Source: Bdellovibrionales bacterium
GTDB taxonomy: Bacteria > Bdellovibrionota > Bdellovibrionia > Bdellovibrionales > UBA1609
Direction of reading: 5' to 3'
NCBI GenBank assembly: GCA_028819545.1
Contig: JAPPLG010000022.1
Span: 1 to 48,313, forward strand
DNA length: 48,313 nt
The notes under the pieces: generated by a model
The model's input: only the letters and a program-made list of their open reading frames with translations
What the model was told of the DNA's origin: nothing
Database searches by the model: none
Shown: piece by piece, positions 24,568 through 33,849 of the stretch
Layout of the letters: each line of letters opens with the position of its first letter
How positions within the stretch are numbered: the first letter of the stretch is position 1
Program-made: the position numbers and the translations under genes

Positions 24568-25479
24568 ATGAAACTCCTTGCAGGTACATCTCACCCTCTT
24601 CTTTCTGAAGAAATCAGCCGGATTTTAAAAATTTCCGTTGTTCCTTCTATTATTTCCAGGTTTGCAGACGGGGAAGTTCGGGTGGAAATTAATGAAAATA
24701 TTAAAAATCACTCTGTTGTATTAATTCAAAGCACCTGCCCTCCTGTGAATGAAAATATGATGGAGTTATTCGTTTTGTTGGATGCTTTGAAACAGGCTCA
24801 AGCTCGTGAAATCACTGTTGTGATTCCTTATTTTGGTTATTCAAGGCAGGATCGAAAAACAAAAGAAGGCTCTCCTGTTTCCGCGCACTTGATGGCGCAT
24901 TTGTTGAAAACTGCAGGAGCAGATCGGGCAGTTTTATTGGATTTGCATTCCCAATCTGTTGAAAACTTTTTTAAAATACCTATTAAACATCTTTCTGCTG
25001 TTCCATTATTGGCCAGGGAATGGCGCAAAAAGAATTCTCATCTTTCAGATGTGACATGTATCAGTCCTGATGCGGGAGGTTTAAAGAGAGCTAAAGTATT
25101 TTCAGAGATTATTGAAGCAGACCTTGCTTGTATTCATAAAGAGAGAAGCCAGCCGAATCAAGCTCAGGCGATAAAATTGGAGGGAAAAGTTGGGAAAAAT
25201 GCGATCATTATTGATGATATGGTTGATACGGCTGGAACTTTATGCACAGCTGTTGACAACTTGATTCAAAATGGTGCAGAAAATATTTTTGTATCTGCTG
25301 TGCATGGGCTTTTTTCATCTCCAGCTATTCAAAGAATTGAGCAAAGTCCGGTTAAGGAAATTTGGGTGACGGACAGTGTAGCTTTAAGTTCGTCAGCGCA
25401 AAGATGCAAAAAAATTAAAGTGGTGAGTACAGCAGGGCTGTTGGTTCAAGCCTGTACACAGGCAAGTGAGAGGAATTAG
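24568..25479 (+). CDS. prs: ribose-phosphate pyrophosphokinase (PRPP synthetase)
   Basis: Makes PRPP from ribose 5-phosphate and ATP, feeding purH and pyrE, which are also in this window. SRFADGEVRVEI, PYFGYSRQDRKT (ATP loop), and the PRPP-binding AIIIDDMVDTAGTL are clear. 303 residues is a little short of the usual 310-315. An ATG at 24561 is out of frame, so 24568 is used. First gene of a tight run with rplY, pth and ychF. Confidence 0.95.
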   Translation: MKLLAGTSHPLLSEEISRILKISVVPSIISRFADGEVRVEINENIKNHSVVLIQSTCPPVNENMMELFVLLDALKQAQAREITVVIPYFGYSRQDRKTKEGSPVSAHLMAHLLKTAGADRAVLLDLHSQSVENFFKIPIKHLSAVPLLAREWRKKNSHLSDVTCISPDAGGLKRAKVFSEIIEADLACIHKERSQPNQAQAIKLEGKVGKNAIIIDDMVDTAGTLCTAVDNLIQNGAENIFVSAVHGLFSSPAIQRIEQSPVKEIWVTDSVALSSSAQRCKKIKVVSTAGLLVQACTQASERN

Positions 25480-25482
25480 ATT

Positions 25483-26175
25483 ATGACTTCTGTAAATGAG
25501 TTAAATTTAGATGTGGAGATTCGTTCTCCTATGAAAAATTCAGCAAGAAAATTAAAACGCTTAGGGCAAACACCTGCAGTGGTTTATGGATTAAAAACAG
25601 AAAATTTATACCTCAGCATTAAAACCAATACGGTAGTGAAGTATTCCGGCAGTCAGTTTGATAACAAAATTTTTACTCTTCAAAGCAAGGATAAAAAAAT
25701 TCAAGGACTTAAAGTGTTAAAAAAGGACGTTGCCTTTCATCGAGTCAGCCGTCAGCCTCTTCATATGGATTTTTTAGCTTTAGATATGTCGAAAAAAGTA
25801 AGGGTGACTGTGGAAGTGAAATTCTTGGGCAAAGCCAAGGGAGTCAAAGAGTCCGGCGGTGTGTTTAATGCCCTTAAAAGACATATTGAAGTTGAATGCC
25901 TTCCTCATGAAATCCCGGGTTCTTTTGAGATAGATATTGCCGGTTTGGATTTGAATGAAAGTTACCATGTCTCTGATATAAAGATTCCTTCCAATATTAA
26001 ATTAGTGACACGTCCTGAAGAAGCTCTTTGTTCTGTCAGTGAGGCTCAAGAGGAGGTTGCGGCTGTTGCTCCTGAGACAGCTGCTGCCGGTACAGCTTCA
26101 GAAGAAGAAACTCAGAAGTCAGAAGGTGATTCTACCGATAAATCTTCCGATAAAAAAGACTCCTCTAAAGAATGA
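25483..26175 (+). CDS. rplY: 50S ribosomal protein L25/general stress protein CTC
   Basis: Long CTC form (230 residues): N-terminal L25 5S-rRNA-binding beta barrel (RKLKRLGQTPAVVYG, HRVSRQPLHMDFLALD) and the C-terminal TL5 domain (KGVKESGGVFN, VECLPHEIPGSFEIDI). It ends in an acidic/Ser tail (residues 185-230). Three bases after the prs stop, and its last four bases overlap the pth start (ATGA). Confidence 0.94.
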   Translation: MTSVNELNLDVEIRSPMKNSARKLKRLGQTPAVVYGLKTENLYLSIKTNTVVKYSGSQFDNKIFTLQSKDKKIQGLKVLKKDVAFHRVSRQPLHMDFLALDMSKKVRVTVEVKFLGKAKGVKESGGVFNALKRHIEVECLPHEIPGSFEIDIAGLDLNESYHVSDIKIPSNIKLVTRPEEALCSVSEAQEEVAAVAPETAAAGTASEEETQKSEGDSTDKSSDKKDSSKE

Positions 26176-26789
26176 AACTGATTGTCGGTTTGGGAAATGT
26201 TGGTTCTCATTATCAGCTGACCCGGCATAACATTGGATTTATGGTGGTGGATGCCCTTGGCAGTTCATCTTGGAAAAAATCTGAATTTTCTTTAGTGCAA
26301 AAAATTCAAAATAACCAAGTGCTTCTGGTTAAGCCTCAAACACAAATGAATTTATCAGGACGTGCTGTTCAATCCCTTATGTCTTATTATAAAGTGGAAA
26401 GCCAAGATCTTTTGGTTATTCATGATGATATTGATTTGGAATTTTTACAGATGAAATTTCAAAGAGGAAGAGGTCATGGAGGTCATAATGGAGTCAGGAA
26501 TATTCATGAGTTATTGGGGCATTCTGACTACTATAGATTAAAGTTGGGTGTGGGAAAGCACTCCTCTCAAATACCTGTTCAGCCTGCAGGCACCACAGGT
26601 ATTGTTGATGAAATAACTCGTGTGCAAAAAGTAAGGCAAGTTTCTAAACATGTTCTGTCTCAGTTTAGCAAAGAGGAACTGCCTCAACTGGAGGAATTTC
26701 TTGCTCGAAGTGTGCAGGCTGTGGAGCACTTTATCTCCAAAGGAGGGGAGAGTGCAGGCAATTATTTTAATCAAAAGCAGTCCTTATGA
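26172..26789 (+). CDS. pth: peptidyl-tRNA hydrolase
   Basis: Releases peptides from dropped-off peptidyl-tRNA. GLGNVGSHYQLTRHNIGFMVVD includes the catalytic His (RHN) and the Asn that holds the tRNA 3' end. KPQTQMNLSG, HDDIDLEFLQMKFQRGRGHGGHNG are signature parts. 205 residues. Starts within the rplY stop and ends within the ychF start, ATGA overlaps on both sides, so translation is coupled. Confidence 0.95.
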   Translation: MKLIVGLGNVGSHYQLTRHNIGFMVVDALGSSSWKKSEFSLVQKIQNNQVLLVKPQTQMNLSGRAVQSLMSYYKVESQDLLVIHDDIDLEFLQMKFQRGRGHGGHNGVRNIHELLGHSDYYRLKLGVGKHSSQIPVQPAGTTGIVDEITRVQKVRQVSKHVLSQFSKEELPQLEEFLARSVQAVEHFISKGGESAGNYFNQKQSL

Positions 26790-27859
26790 GATGTGGAATA
26801 TTAGGTCTGCCCAATGCAGGTAAGAGTACTTTATTTCAAGCTTTGACAATGCAAAAAGTGCCGGCGGAGAATTATCCTTTCTGTACTATTGAGCCTAATG
26901 TGGGAGTGGTGCAGGTGCCGGATAAGAGAATGGATCAATTGTCTTCTATTTTTAAACCGGAAAAAGTGGTTTATCCTGTGATGGAATTTGTGGATATTGC
27001 CGGTCTTGTGAAAGGGGCGCACAAAGGAGAAGGCCTGGGTCATAAGTTTTTATCTCATGTGCGGGAAAGCAAAGCCTTAATTCATGTTGTACGTTGTTTT
27101 GAAGATAAAGACATTGGCCATGTCTATCAGGATGTCAATCCTCTAAGAGATATTGAAATCATAGAGTCAGAACTTCTTTTAGCGGACTTGGCAACTGTTC
27201 AAAACCGTATAGATAAAATTAAGAAACCATCTATGGAAAATAAGGAGATGAAAAAAGAATTATTATTGTTAGAAAAGTTGTTGGACTTTTTAAATCAAGG
27301 GCATCCTGCTGTTCAGTTTCAAACAGAAATACATGAAGAGTTTTTTATACAAAGACTTCATTTGTTGACTCGAAAATCTATGTTGTATGTCTGTAATGCT
27401 GATGAAAATCATGTAAAAAACCCTTATGTTCAGCAAGTACGGGAAAAAATGGGAGAAAATCGAGTGCTTTCTCTTTCCGGCAAATTAGAGGCTGAACTTG
27501 CAGAACTTGATGAACCAGACAGGCTTCAATATTTGGAAAGTCTTCAGATGGAGGAGCCTGCTTTGAACCGTCTTATTCGATCCACTTATGCTCTTTTGGA
27601 TTTAATTACATTCTTTACAGCCAGTTCTAAAGAAGTGCGCGGCTGGACTGTAAAGAAAGGGTCTACAGCTCCACAGGCAGGAGGAGTGATTCACTCTGAT
27701 TTTGAAAAAGGATTTATTCGGGCTGAGACTTACTCTGTTGAAGATTTATTTCGTTTAGGTTCTTCTTCGGCATTAAAGAGCAAAGGATTTTATCGTTTAG
27801 AGGGAAAAAATTATTGTGTTCAGGATGGAGATGTCCTACACTTCCGGTTCAATGTTTAG
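26786..27859 (+). CDS. ychF: OBG-family ATPase/GTPase
   Basis: Ribosome-associated P-loop NTPase. G1 GLPNAGKST, G2/G3 DIAGLVKGAHKGEGLGHKFL, and G4 as CNADE (NxxE in place of NKxD, which goes with ATP preference). C-terminal TGS-like domain TVKKGSTAPQAGGVIHSD and FIRAETYS. 357 residues, normal. The usual neighbour of pth. Confidence 0.95.
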   Translation: MRCGILGLPNAGKSTLFQALTMQKVPAENYPFCTIEPNVGVVQVPDKRMDQLSSIFKPEKVVYPVMEFVDIAGLVKGAHKGEGLGHKFLSHVRESKALIHVVRCFEDKDIGHVYQDVNPLRDIEIIESELLLADLATVQNRIDKIKKPSMENKEMKKELLLLEKLLDFLNQGHPAVQFQTEIHEEFFIQRLHLLTRKSMLYVCNADENHVKNPYVQQVREKMGENRVLSLSGKLEAELAELDEPDRLQYLESLQMEEPALNRLIRSTYALLDLITFFTASSKEVRGWTVKKGSTAPQAGGVIHSDFEKGFIRAETYSVEDLFRLGSSSALKSKGFYRLEGKNYCVQDGDVLHFRFNV

Positions 27860-27893
27860 AGTGCTACTAACAAATATGTATTATGCAGTTAAA

Positions 27894-29495
27894 ATGAAAT
27901 TTTTGTTGGCTTTTCTGATAGCTTTGGTGGGATGTGAAAAAAAGATCAACCCTCTTGATGAACTGCCCAAAGATAAAACTTTTAGAATTGCTGTTCTTAC
28001 TGAACCTCCTTCTTTAGATTGGAATAAGGCGACAGACACAACATCCAGCCTGGTTATTGATAATATTATGGAGGGGTTGGTTAGTTATGACTTTTCACAG
28101 AAGGGGAAAGTTCTTTATAAGCCGGCGCTTGCTCAATCTGTAAAATATAAAAATAAAGGGCAGACGTGGGTTTTTACTTTAAGAGAAGATGTTTATTGGA
28201 CAGATGGTGTTCCATTTACAGCACAGCATGTAGTTGATGGATGGGAAAGACTGCTCAACCCAAAAACTGCCAGTGCTTATGCTTATTTTCTATATGCCAT
28301 TAAAAATGCGAGAGAATACAATAGCGGAGACATTAAAGATTTTTCAAAAGTGGGAGTTAAAATGACTTCTAACCAAAGTATAGAAGTAGAGTTAACATCC
28401 CCTAGAATCTTTTTTCCTTTTCTTCTTACACACACTAGTGCTTACCCTATTCGAAAAGATATTATTGAAAAACATGGAGTGAAATGGACAGAACCGGAAA
28501 ATATAGTCACTTTAGGTGCTTATACCTTAAACCAGTGGGAGCATGACAAACTTCTTGTTTTAAAAAAGAATTTGTCTTATTACGGGGATTTTCCAGGGAA
28601 TGCCGAGAATGTCAGTGTTAGGATTATTCCTGAGGTTTCCACAACTTTGAATTTATTTAATATTGGTAAATTGGATTTTCTGGATAATATTCCTTCAAAG
28701 CAATTAAGCGCTTTAAAAAAACGTCCTGAATACTTTGAATTTCCAAGTGCAACTATTCAATACTATGGCATCAACACGACGAGGCCTCCTTTAGATAACC
28801 CGAAACTGCGAAAAGCTTTGGTCATGGCCATAGATAAAACCCAGATAGAGAAAGTGTTTAAAGGCAAAATGAAAGCCTCTAACAGCTGGATTCCTGAGGG
28901 TATTTTTGGGCACAACCCAAATATTGGGCTTTCATTTAATCCTGAAAAAGCCCGTAAGCTTCTGGATGAAATAGGGGGAGTTGATTCTCTTCCAACAATG
29001 ACAATTACTTTTAACCCTGATGAAGACAATAAAAGAATGGCAGAAAATATACAAGCTCAGTGGAGGGATAATCTATCTTTGAATGTGGAAGTTCGAAACG
29101 AAGAATGGAAGATATATCTTAGCAACCTTCAAAATATTAGAAATATTACTGATAACCCTGAACAGGGGAAAATATTTATTTATCGAATGGGTTGGGTTCC
29201 TGATTATCCTGATCCGGATACTTATATGAATTTAATGACTTCATATTCTGATAATAATTATTCCGGTTGGGGGAATGAAAGGTTTGATAAACTTATAGAA
29301 TCCGCTGTGAGTGTGGATAATGGTTCAACCAGACAAGAACTTTATGATCAAGCTCAGCGTATTCTTCTGGAAGAGGGCGCTCCTGTGATTCCTCTGGCTC
29401 TTTCTACACAAATTTTTCTAAAATCACCGAGAGTAAAAAAATATTTATATAATACTATGAGTAAAAGAATTTTTAAGGAAGTCGTATTACAGTGA
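27894..29495 (+). CDS. oppA: oligopeptide-binding lipoprotein (SBP family 5)
   Basis: Periplasmic substrate-binding lipoprotein of a peptide importer. The ATG at 27894 gives MKFLLAFLIALVGC with a good lipobox (LVGC); the frame is open back to 27816 inside ychF, but that part is not a signal. Family positions: FRIAVLTEPPSLDWNKA, VYWTDGVPFTAQHVVDGWERL, LRKALVMAIDKTQIEKVF, and RMGWVPDYPDPDTYMNL. A TATTAT box ten bases before the ATG suggests its own promoter. Overlaps the permease gene by four bases. Confidence 0.92.
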   Translation: MKFLLAFLIALVGCEKKINPLDELPKDKTFRIAVLTEPPSLDWNKATDTTSSLVIDNIMEGLVSYDFSQKGKVLYKPALAQSVKYKNKGQTWVFTLREDVYWTDGVPFTAQHVVDGWERLLNPKTASAYAYFLYAIKNAREYNSGDIKDFSKVGVKMTSNQSIEVELTSPRIFFPFLLTHTSAYPIRKDIIEKHGVKWTEPENIVTLGAYTLNQWEHDKLLVLKKNLSYYGDFPGNAENVSVRIIPEVSTTLNLFNIGKLDFLDNIPSKQLSALKKRPEYFEFPSATIQYYGINTTRPPLDNPKLRKALVMAIDKTQIEKVFKGKMKASNSWIPEGIFGHNPNIGLSFNPEKARKLLDEIGGVDSLPTMTITFNPDEDNKRMAENIQAQWRDNLSLNVEVRNEEWKIYLSNLQNIRNITDNPEQGKIFIYRMGWVPDYPDPDTYMNLMTSYSDNNYSGWGNERFDKLIESAVSVDNGSTRQELYDQAQRILLEEGAPVIPLALSTQIFLKSPRVKKYLYNTMSKRIFKEVVLQ

Positions 29496-30559
29496 AGCTT
29501 TTCACTGCTTTGGCTTTTCTAATTTCTTCCTTAAGCTTGGTGTTCCTGAGCTTTTTTAATTATAAAATTCCATCTTTGTTAGTATGGTTTACATTAGCTC
29601 TTGTGGGAGCTGTTTTTGTTTTTTATATCTCTCATAAAAATTTAATTTCTTATGCCCTGAAAAGATTTATAGGTGTTGTTGCTCTTTTATTTGTTATATC
29701 TTCTTTGGTTTTTGTTATGTTGCGCGCCCTTCCTGGAGGCCCTTTTGATGAAGATAGAGCTTTGCCTCCTGAGGTGGAGAAAAATATAAGAGACAAATAC
29801 TCTTTGGATGCACCTCTTTATCAGCAGTATTGGATGTACATAAAAAAACTTGTACAAGGAGATATGGGAGCGTCCTTTAAATATCTAGAACAGGATGTGA
29901 GTGATATATTGGGAGACACTATGCCCGTTTCTGTTCAGCTGGGTCTTTATGCTCTTATTTTATCTTATTTGCTGGGTATTCCCTTAGGCTTATTGTCAGC
30001 AGTTAAACATAATACCCTATGGGATCGTTTAGCTATGATTACGGCTATCAGCGGTATTGCTTTGCCCAGTTTTTTGGTGGCTCCTTTGGCTATTTTATTT
30101 TTTGGTTTTTACCTGGGATGGTTTGAGGTGGCCTTATGGGAGGGCCCTGCTTACTATGTCCTTCCTGTTTTGGTGTTGGGAACACGTCCGGCGTCTGTTA
30201 TTGCACGACTTACCCGTTCCAGTGTGCTGGAGGTTCTCAGTTCAGATTATGTGCGTACAGCAAAAGCCAAGGGGCTTCATCCTTTTGTTATTTTATATAA
30301 ACATGTTTTAAAAAATTCTTTTCTTCCGGTATTAACTTTTTCAGGTCCATTAATTGCAGGCCTGCTCACAGGCTCTTTTATTATTGAACAAATCTTTGCA
30401 ATACCGGGTATGGGAAAACATTTGATTTTGTCTGTAACCAATCGTGATTACCCTCTCGTGTTGGGGGCAACCTTGGTTTACTGTTTAATTTTGGTATTGG
30501 CGAATTTAATTGTGGATTTGCTCTACAGTTATTTTGATCCAAGAATCAGGCTTTCGTAG
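29492..30559 (+). CDS. oppB: oligopeptide ABC permease, OppB type
   Basis: First inner-membrane permease. GTG start inside the oppA stop (GTGA). The core begins at YALKRFIGVVALLFVISSLVFVMLRALPGGPF; the EAA loop is SDYVRTAKAKGLHPFVILYKHVLKNSFLP; it ends in YSYFDPRIRLS. About 50 N-terminal residues forming two extra membrane segments are unusual for OppB (normally ~306 residues; here 355). Confidence 0.92.
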   Translation: MKLFTALAFLISSLSLVFLSFFNYKIPSLLVWFTLALVGAVFVFYISHKNLISYALKRFIGVVALLFVISSLVFVMLRALPGGPFDEDRALPPEVEKNIRDKYSLDAPLYQQYWMYIKKLVQGDMGASFKYLEQDVSDILGDTMPVSVQLGLYALILSYLLGIPLGLLSAVKHNTLWDRLAMITAISGIALPSFLVAPLAILFFGFYLGWFEVALWEGPAYYVLPVLVLGTRPASVIARLTRSSVLEVLSSDYVRTAKAKGLHPFVILYKHVLKNSFLPVLTFSGPLIAGLLTGSFIIEQIFAIPGMGKHLILSVTNRDYPLVLGATLVYCLILVLANLIVDLLYSYFDPRIRLS

Positions 30560-30574
30560 AAAAAAGGTGAATGG

Positions 30575-31453
30575 ATGATTCAAAAAACATTATGGTATGA
30601 ATCTTGGGAGAGGTTAAAAGAGAATAAGACGGCTCTCATTTGCGGTGCTTTTATTCTACTTAACCTTTTTGTTGCTGGTTTTGCTGAGTGGCTGGCTCCT
30701 TATCCATTTGATGAGCAAAATACAGATTTGCTTTTCGCTCCTCCTTCTTTTGAACATTGGTTGGGCACAGATGATTCCGGACGTGATGTATTTTCCCGTT
30801 TGATTTATGGGACACGTATTTCGTTGGTTTTGGGAATTTTATCCTCTTTTTTATCTTTAATTTTGGGTGTTTTATATGGCTCTTTATCCGGCTGGCTTGG
30901 AGGGCGTACAGATGCTGTAATGATGCGTATTTTGGATATTTTATATTCTATTCCTATTCTTATACTTATTATTTTGGTTAAGTTAATTTTTGAGTCTATA
31001 GTAGATGTAAAAGATCCTGAACTTAGAGCATTTATTGGACTCTTGGTGGCTTTAAGTATTGCCGGGTGGATGAATCTGGGGCGTGTAGTGCGCGGGCAGG
31101 TTTTGCAGTTAAAAACAACTTTATATGTGGAATCCGCACGTGCATTGGGAGCTGGTCATTTTGAAATTCTTTCTAAACATATTTTTCCCAACATGATGGG
31201 GCCTATTATCGTACTGCTCACTATGCAAATGCCTATTAATATTTTATCTGAAAGTTTTATTAGTTTCCTGGGCTTGGGGCTTCAACCTCCTTACAGCAGT
31301 TGGGGTATTTTAGCAAATGAAGGCTGGAGAACTCTTAGTTTGTATCCGCATTTAATGATTGCACCGGGTGTGGCTTTGTTTCTAGCCTGTTTGGCTTTTA
31401 ACTTGCTGGGGGATGGTTTGCGTGATGCTCTTGATCCTTCTTCACATCAATAG
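30575..31453 (+). CDS. oppC: oligopeptide ABC permease, OppC type
   Basis: Second permease of the importer, 292 residues. The cytoplasmic N-terminus is followed by HWLGTDDSGRDVFSRLIYGTRISL, a DppC/OppC signature, and the EAA loop YVESARALGAGHFEILSKHIFPN, ending with GDGLRDALDPS. Starts 15 bases after oppB with GGTG upstream. OppD/OppF ATPases are not next to it; they must be encoded elsewhere if the transporter works. Confidence 0.93.
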   Translation: MIQKTLWYESWERLKENKTALICGAFILLNLFVAGFAEWLAPYPFDEQNTDLLFAPPSFEHWLGTDDSGRDVFSRLIYGTRISLVLGILSSFLSLILGVLYGSLSGWLGGRTDAVMMRILDILYSIPILILIILVKLIFESIVDVKDPELRAFIGLLVALSIAGWMNLGRVVRGQVLQLKTTLYVESARALGAGHFEILSKHIFPNMMGPIIVLLTMQMPINILSESFISFLGLGLQPPYSSWGILANEGWRTLSLYPHLMIAPGVALFLACLAFNLLGDGLRDALDPSSHQ

Positions 31454-31831
31454 TCAGTAAGATTAAGCTGTTTTATTTTGAAGCTTTGTTCTTTTATACG
31501 TGTGTAATATTTACAATATGTTTTTTGAATTACAATCTTTATAAACGCACTTTCATATGTTTTATTTCTAGACTTTTTTTTCTACATTGCCTATTCTTTA
31601 AGCCCTTTTAAAAAGACTTAAAAGGTGGAATATATGATTTGGATTTTATTGGCTTTATTCTTTTTTAGTTTGAGTGTAAAAACTGAATTTAGAGTTATTG
31701 ATATTGGCTTTTATTCAGACTCTTCTTGTTCTGTTTTTTAATCTTTATTGATTGGAGGAGACATCAGGGCAGTGGTTAAAAGGGTAGAAAAAATATATCA
31801 TCTTTAATAGGGAGTTTTAAAGGAGGATGTC
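31454..31831 (+). other. 378-base intergenic region between oppC and the LRR gene
   Basis: AT-rich. Apart from the possible 35-residue ORF at 31634 I see AAAGGAGG at 31822 as the ribosome binding site of the next gene and a weak palindrome around 31611-31625 (CCTTTTAAAAAGACTTAAAAGG-like). No clear terminator of oppABC. Confidence 0.4.
31634..31741 (+). CDS. possible 35-residue membrane or exported peptide
   Basis: ATG at 31634 with AAAGGTGG six bases upstream. The product begins MIWILLALFFFSLSV, a strong hydrophobic segment, followed by a 20-residue tail ending SSCSVF. Too short to judge; the ribosome binding site is the only support. Confidence 0.3.
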   Translation: MIWILLALFFFSLSVKTEFRVIDIGFYSDSSCSVF

Positions 31832-33058
31832 ATGTTTGTACGTATATTAAAAACAAAATTATTAATATTTCTGTTTATAGGACTGCCTTCTCTAGCTGAT
31901 GAAAAAGAGTTGTATATAGTTGAAGAAAATGGACAAACTGAAATTCATATCCGAGAGACTCCTGAAAAGCCTCCTCAAGTGGTCGAGGAGAAACTCCCTG
32001 TGGAGTCGGAAGAGGATTCTTATTCTTTTTGTGACTCTCCTATGCAGGAGCCTATTAAATTGGTTGTCATGGAACAGTTGTATAAATCATGTGCAGACGT
32101 AAGTTTGGATGATTTGAAAAGAATTCGTGGATTAAGTGTAAACCATAGTCAGTTGGGACATCTTGGACCGGATGACTTTGTTGGTTTGGATAACCTGACT
32201 CATGTGGATTTTTCTCATAATAGTTTAAGATACATTCACCCAGACTCTTTTAAAAGCTTAACGCAATTGGATCATCTTAATATTTCCCATAATATGCTTA
32301 GAGAGCTGTCTGCAAATTTATTAAGTTCATTGAAAGATTTAAGTTACTTAAATTTGTCTAAAAATCTGTTGACAGAGTTACATGCAGAATTTCTGATGTA
32401 TAACAGTCGTCTCAAGTACTTGGATTTATCCAATAACTTGTTAAAAAACATTGATGAAGATTTATTGTTTTATTTGATTCAGTTGAGTTATCTGGATTTA
32501 TCTCACAATCAATTACAGGAAATACCATCTGGGATGCTTGTATCTTTGCCCAGTTTGATAGAGTTAAATATTTCTCATAATCAACTGGAAAGAGTGGTTT
32601 TGGGCTCTTTAAATAGTTTAATACGTCTAAATCTTTCTTATAATCAGCTTTCTGAAATAAAAGGACTGCATATAGACAGTTTGATAGAATTGAATATCTC
32701 TTATAATGAATTAAGAAATATCCCATGGAATGTATTGGATCAATTAACCCATTTAACTACCTTTAATTATACTGGGAATTCGTTGAGTGTTGTAGAAATC
32801 AATCCCAAAAGAGATCTGTATAGTACGGGTGTGGATGAAGAGGAATATGATTGTTGGCTTGGAATTTGTAAGAACGCTTATGCTTATATTGAAGTGAATA
32901 AAGAAAGGTATAAATTTATGCGTTGTCGAGGCACTAAGCCAAACTCTAAGTGTGTTCAGCAGGCAGAGCAGTGGAAAAAGGATTTAGATCGGGGTTATAC
33001 TCTTATTTTACAAATGGATGGTCAATTTATTATATCTGTAAATAAGAGAGGTTTTTAA
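31832..33058 (+). CDS. exported leucine-rich-repeat protein
   Basis: 408 residues with a signal peptide (MFVRILKTKLLIFLFIGLPSLA). Residues about 90-310 hold nine or ten leucine-rich repeats of 20-24 residues, of the type LSYLDLSHNQLQEIPSGML, with N at the fixed NxL position in almost every unit. The C-terminal cap has four cysteines (CWLGIC and CRGTKPNSKC), as in cysteine-capped LRRs. Strong start signal (AAAGGAGG seven bases before ATG). Such proteins act in adhesion or binding of foreign cells; no partner gene adjoins. Confidence 0.85.
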   Translation: MFVRILKTKLLIFLFIGLPSLADEKELYIVEENGQTEIHIRETPEKPPQVVEEKLPVESEEDSYSFCDSPMQEPIKLVVMEQLYKSCADVSLDDLKRIRGLSVNHSQLGHLGPDDFVGLDNLTHVDFSHNSLRYIHPDSFKSLTQLDHLNISHNMLRELSANLLSSLKDLSYLNLSKNLLTELHAEFLMYNSRLKYLDLSNNLLKNIDEDLLFYLIQLSYLDLSHNQLQEIPSGMLVSLPSLIELNISHNQLERVVLGSLNSLIRLNLSYNQLSEIKGLHIDSLIELNISYNELRNIPWNVLDQLTHLTTFNYTGNSLSVVEINPKRDLYSTGVDEEEYDCWLGICKNAYAYIEVNKERYKFMRCRGTKPNSKCVQQAEQWKKDLDRGYTLILQMDGQFIISVNKRGF

Positions 33059-33108
33059 TAACATCAGCTTGACAGTAAATATTTCTTTATGCCATTTGCT
33101 TAGTTTCT

Positions 33109-33849
33109 ATGAGAAAAGACGGCAGAGAAAATTTTCATTTAAGACCTGTTCAAATCACTACAAATGTGATGCCCTATGCAGAAGGCAGTGCAGAGCTTTC
33201 CTTTGGCCATACTCGTGTTTTATGTGCGGCCTCTGTGGATGAAAATGTTCCAAAATGGATGAGCCAGGAAGGGAAGGGCTGGGTGACTGCTGAGTATAAT
33301 ATGCTTCCTCGTGCGACATTTTATAGAACACGCAGAGATAGAGTGGCCTCCTCCGGGCGTACTCAGGAAATTTCACGTCTTATCGGAAGAAGCCTTAGAG
33401 CTTGCATAGATTTGGAAAAGTTGGGAGAAAGACAAATTCATATTGATTGTGATGTTTTGCAGGCAGATGGTGGAACTCGAACAGCTTCTATTACCGGAGG
33501 TTTTGTGGCCTTGGCTTTAGCTGTACAGCGCTTGTTAAAACTGAATAAAATTCAGAAAAACCCTTTATTGTATTACACGTCAGCTGTCAGTACAGCTATT
33601 TTGAATCAGCAGGTTATTGTAGATCCCACAGCAGAAGAGGACCAAAGCTGTTCTACAGATATGAATTTTGCTTTCTCAAGTTTTGGAGATTTTATAGAAA
33701 TCCAGGGAACTGCAGAAGGACATGCATTTAGTGATAAAGAGCTTGGGCAAATGATTGAACAGGCCAGAAAGTCTGCTTTAATATTATGTCAACACCAGGA
33801 AAAAGCTTTGAACGGTTTTTTCCCTTTAAGAAAGGAAGTGTCATCTTGA
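33109..33849 (+). CDS. rph: ribonuclease PH
   Basis: Phosphorolytic 3'-5' exonuclease that trims tRNA. RKDGRENFHLRPVQI, AEGSAELSFGHTRVLCAASV, the phosphate-site Arg in SSGRTQEISRLIGRSLRAC, and QADGGTRTASITGGFVAL are signature parts. 246 residues, full length. TTGACA at 33069 may be its -35 box, but I see no convincing -10 at the right distance. Confidence 0.95.
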   Translation: MRKDGRENFHLRPVQITTNVMPYAEGSAELSFGHTRVLCAASVDENVPKWMSQEGKGWVTAEYNMLPRATFYRTRRDRVASSGRTQEISRLIGRSLRACIDLEKLGERQIHIDCDVLQADGGTRTASITGGFVALALAVQRLLKLNKIQKNPLLYYTSAVSTAILNQQVIVDPTAEEDQSCSTDMNFAFSSFGDFIEIQGTAEGHAFSDKELGQMIEQARKSALILCQHQEKALNGFFPLRKEVSS

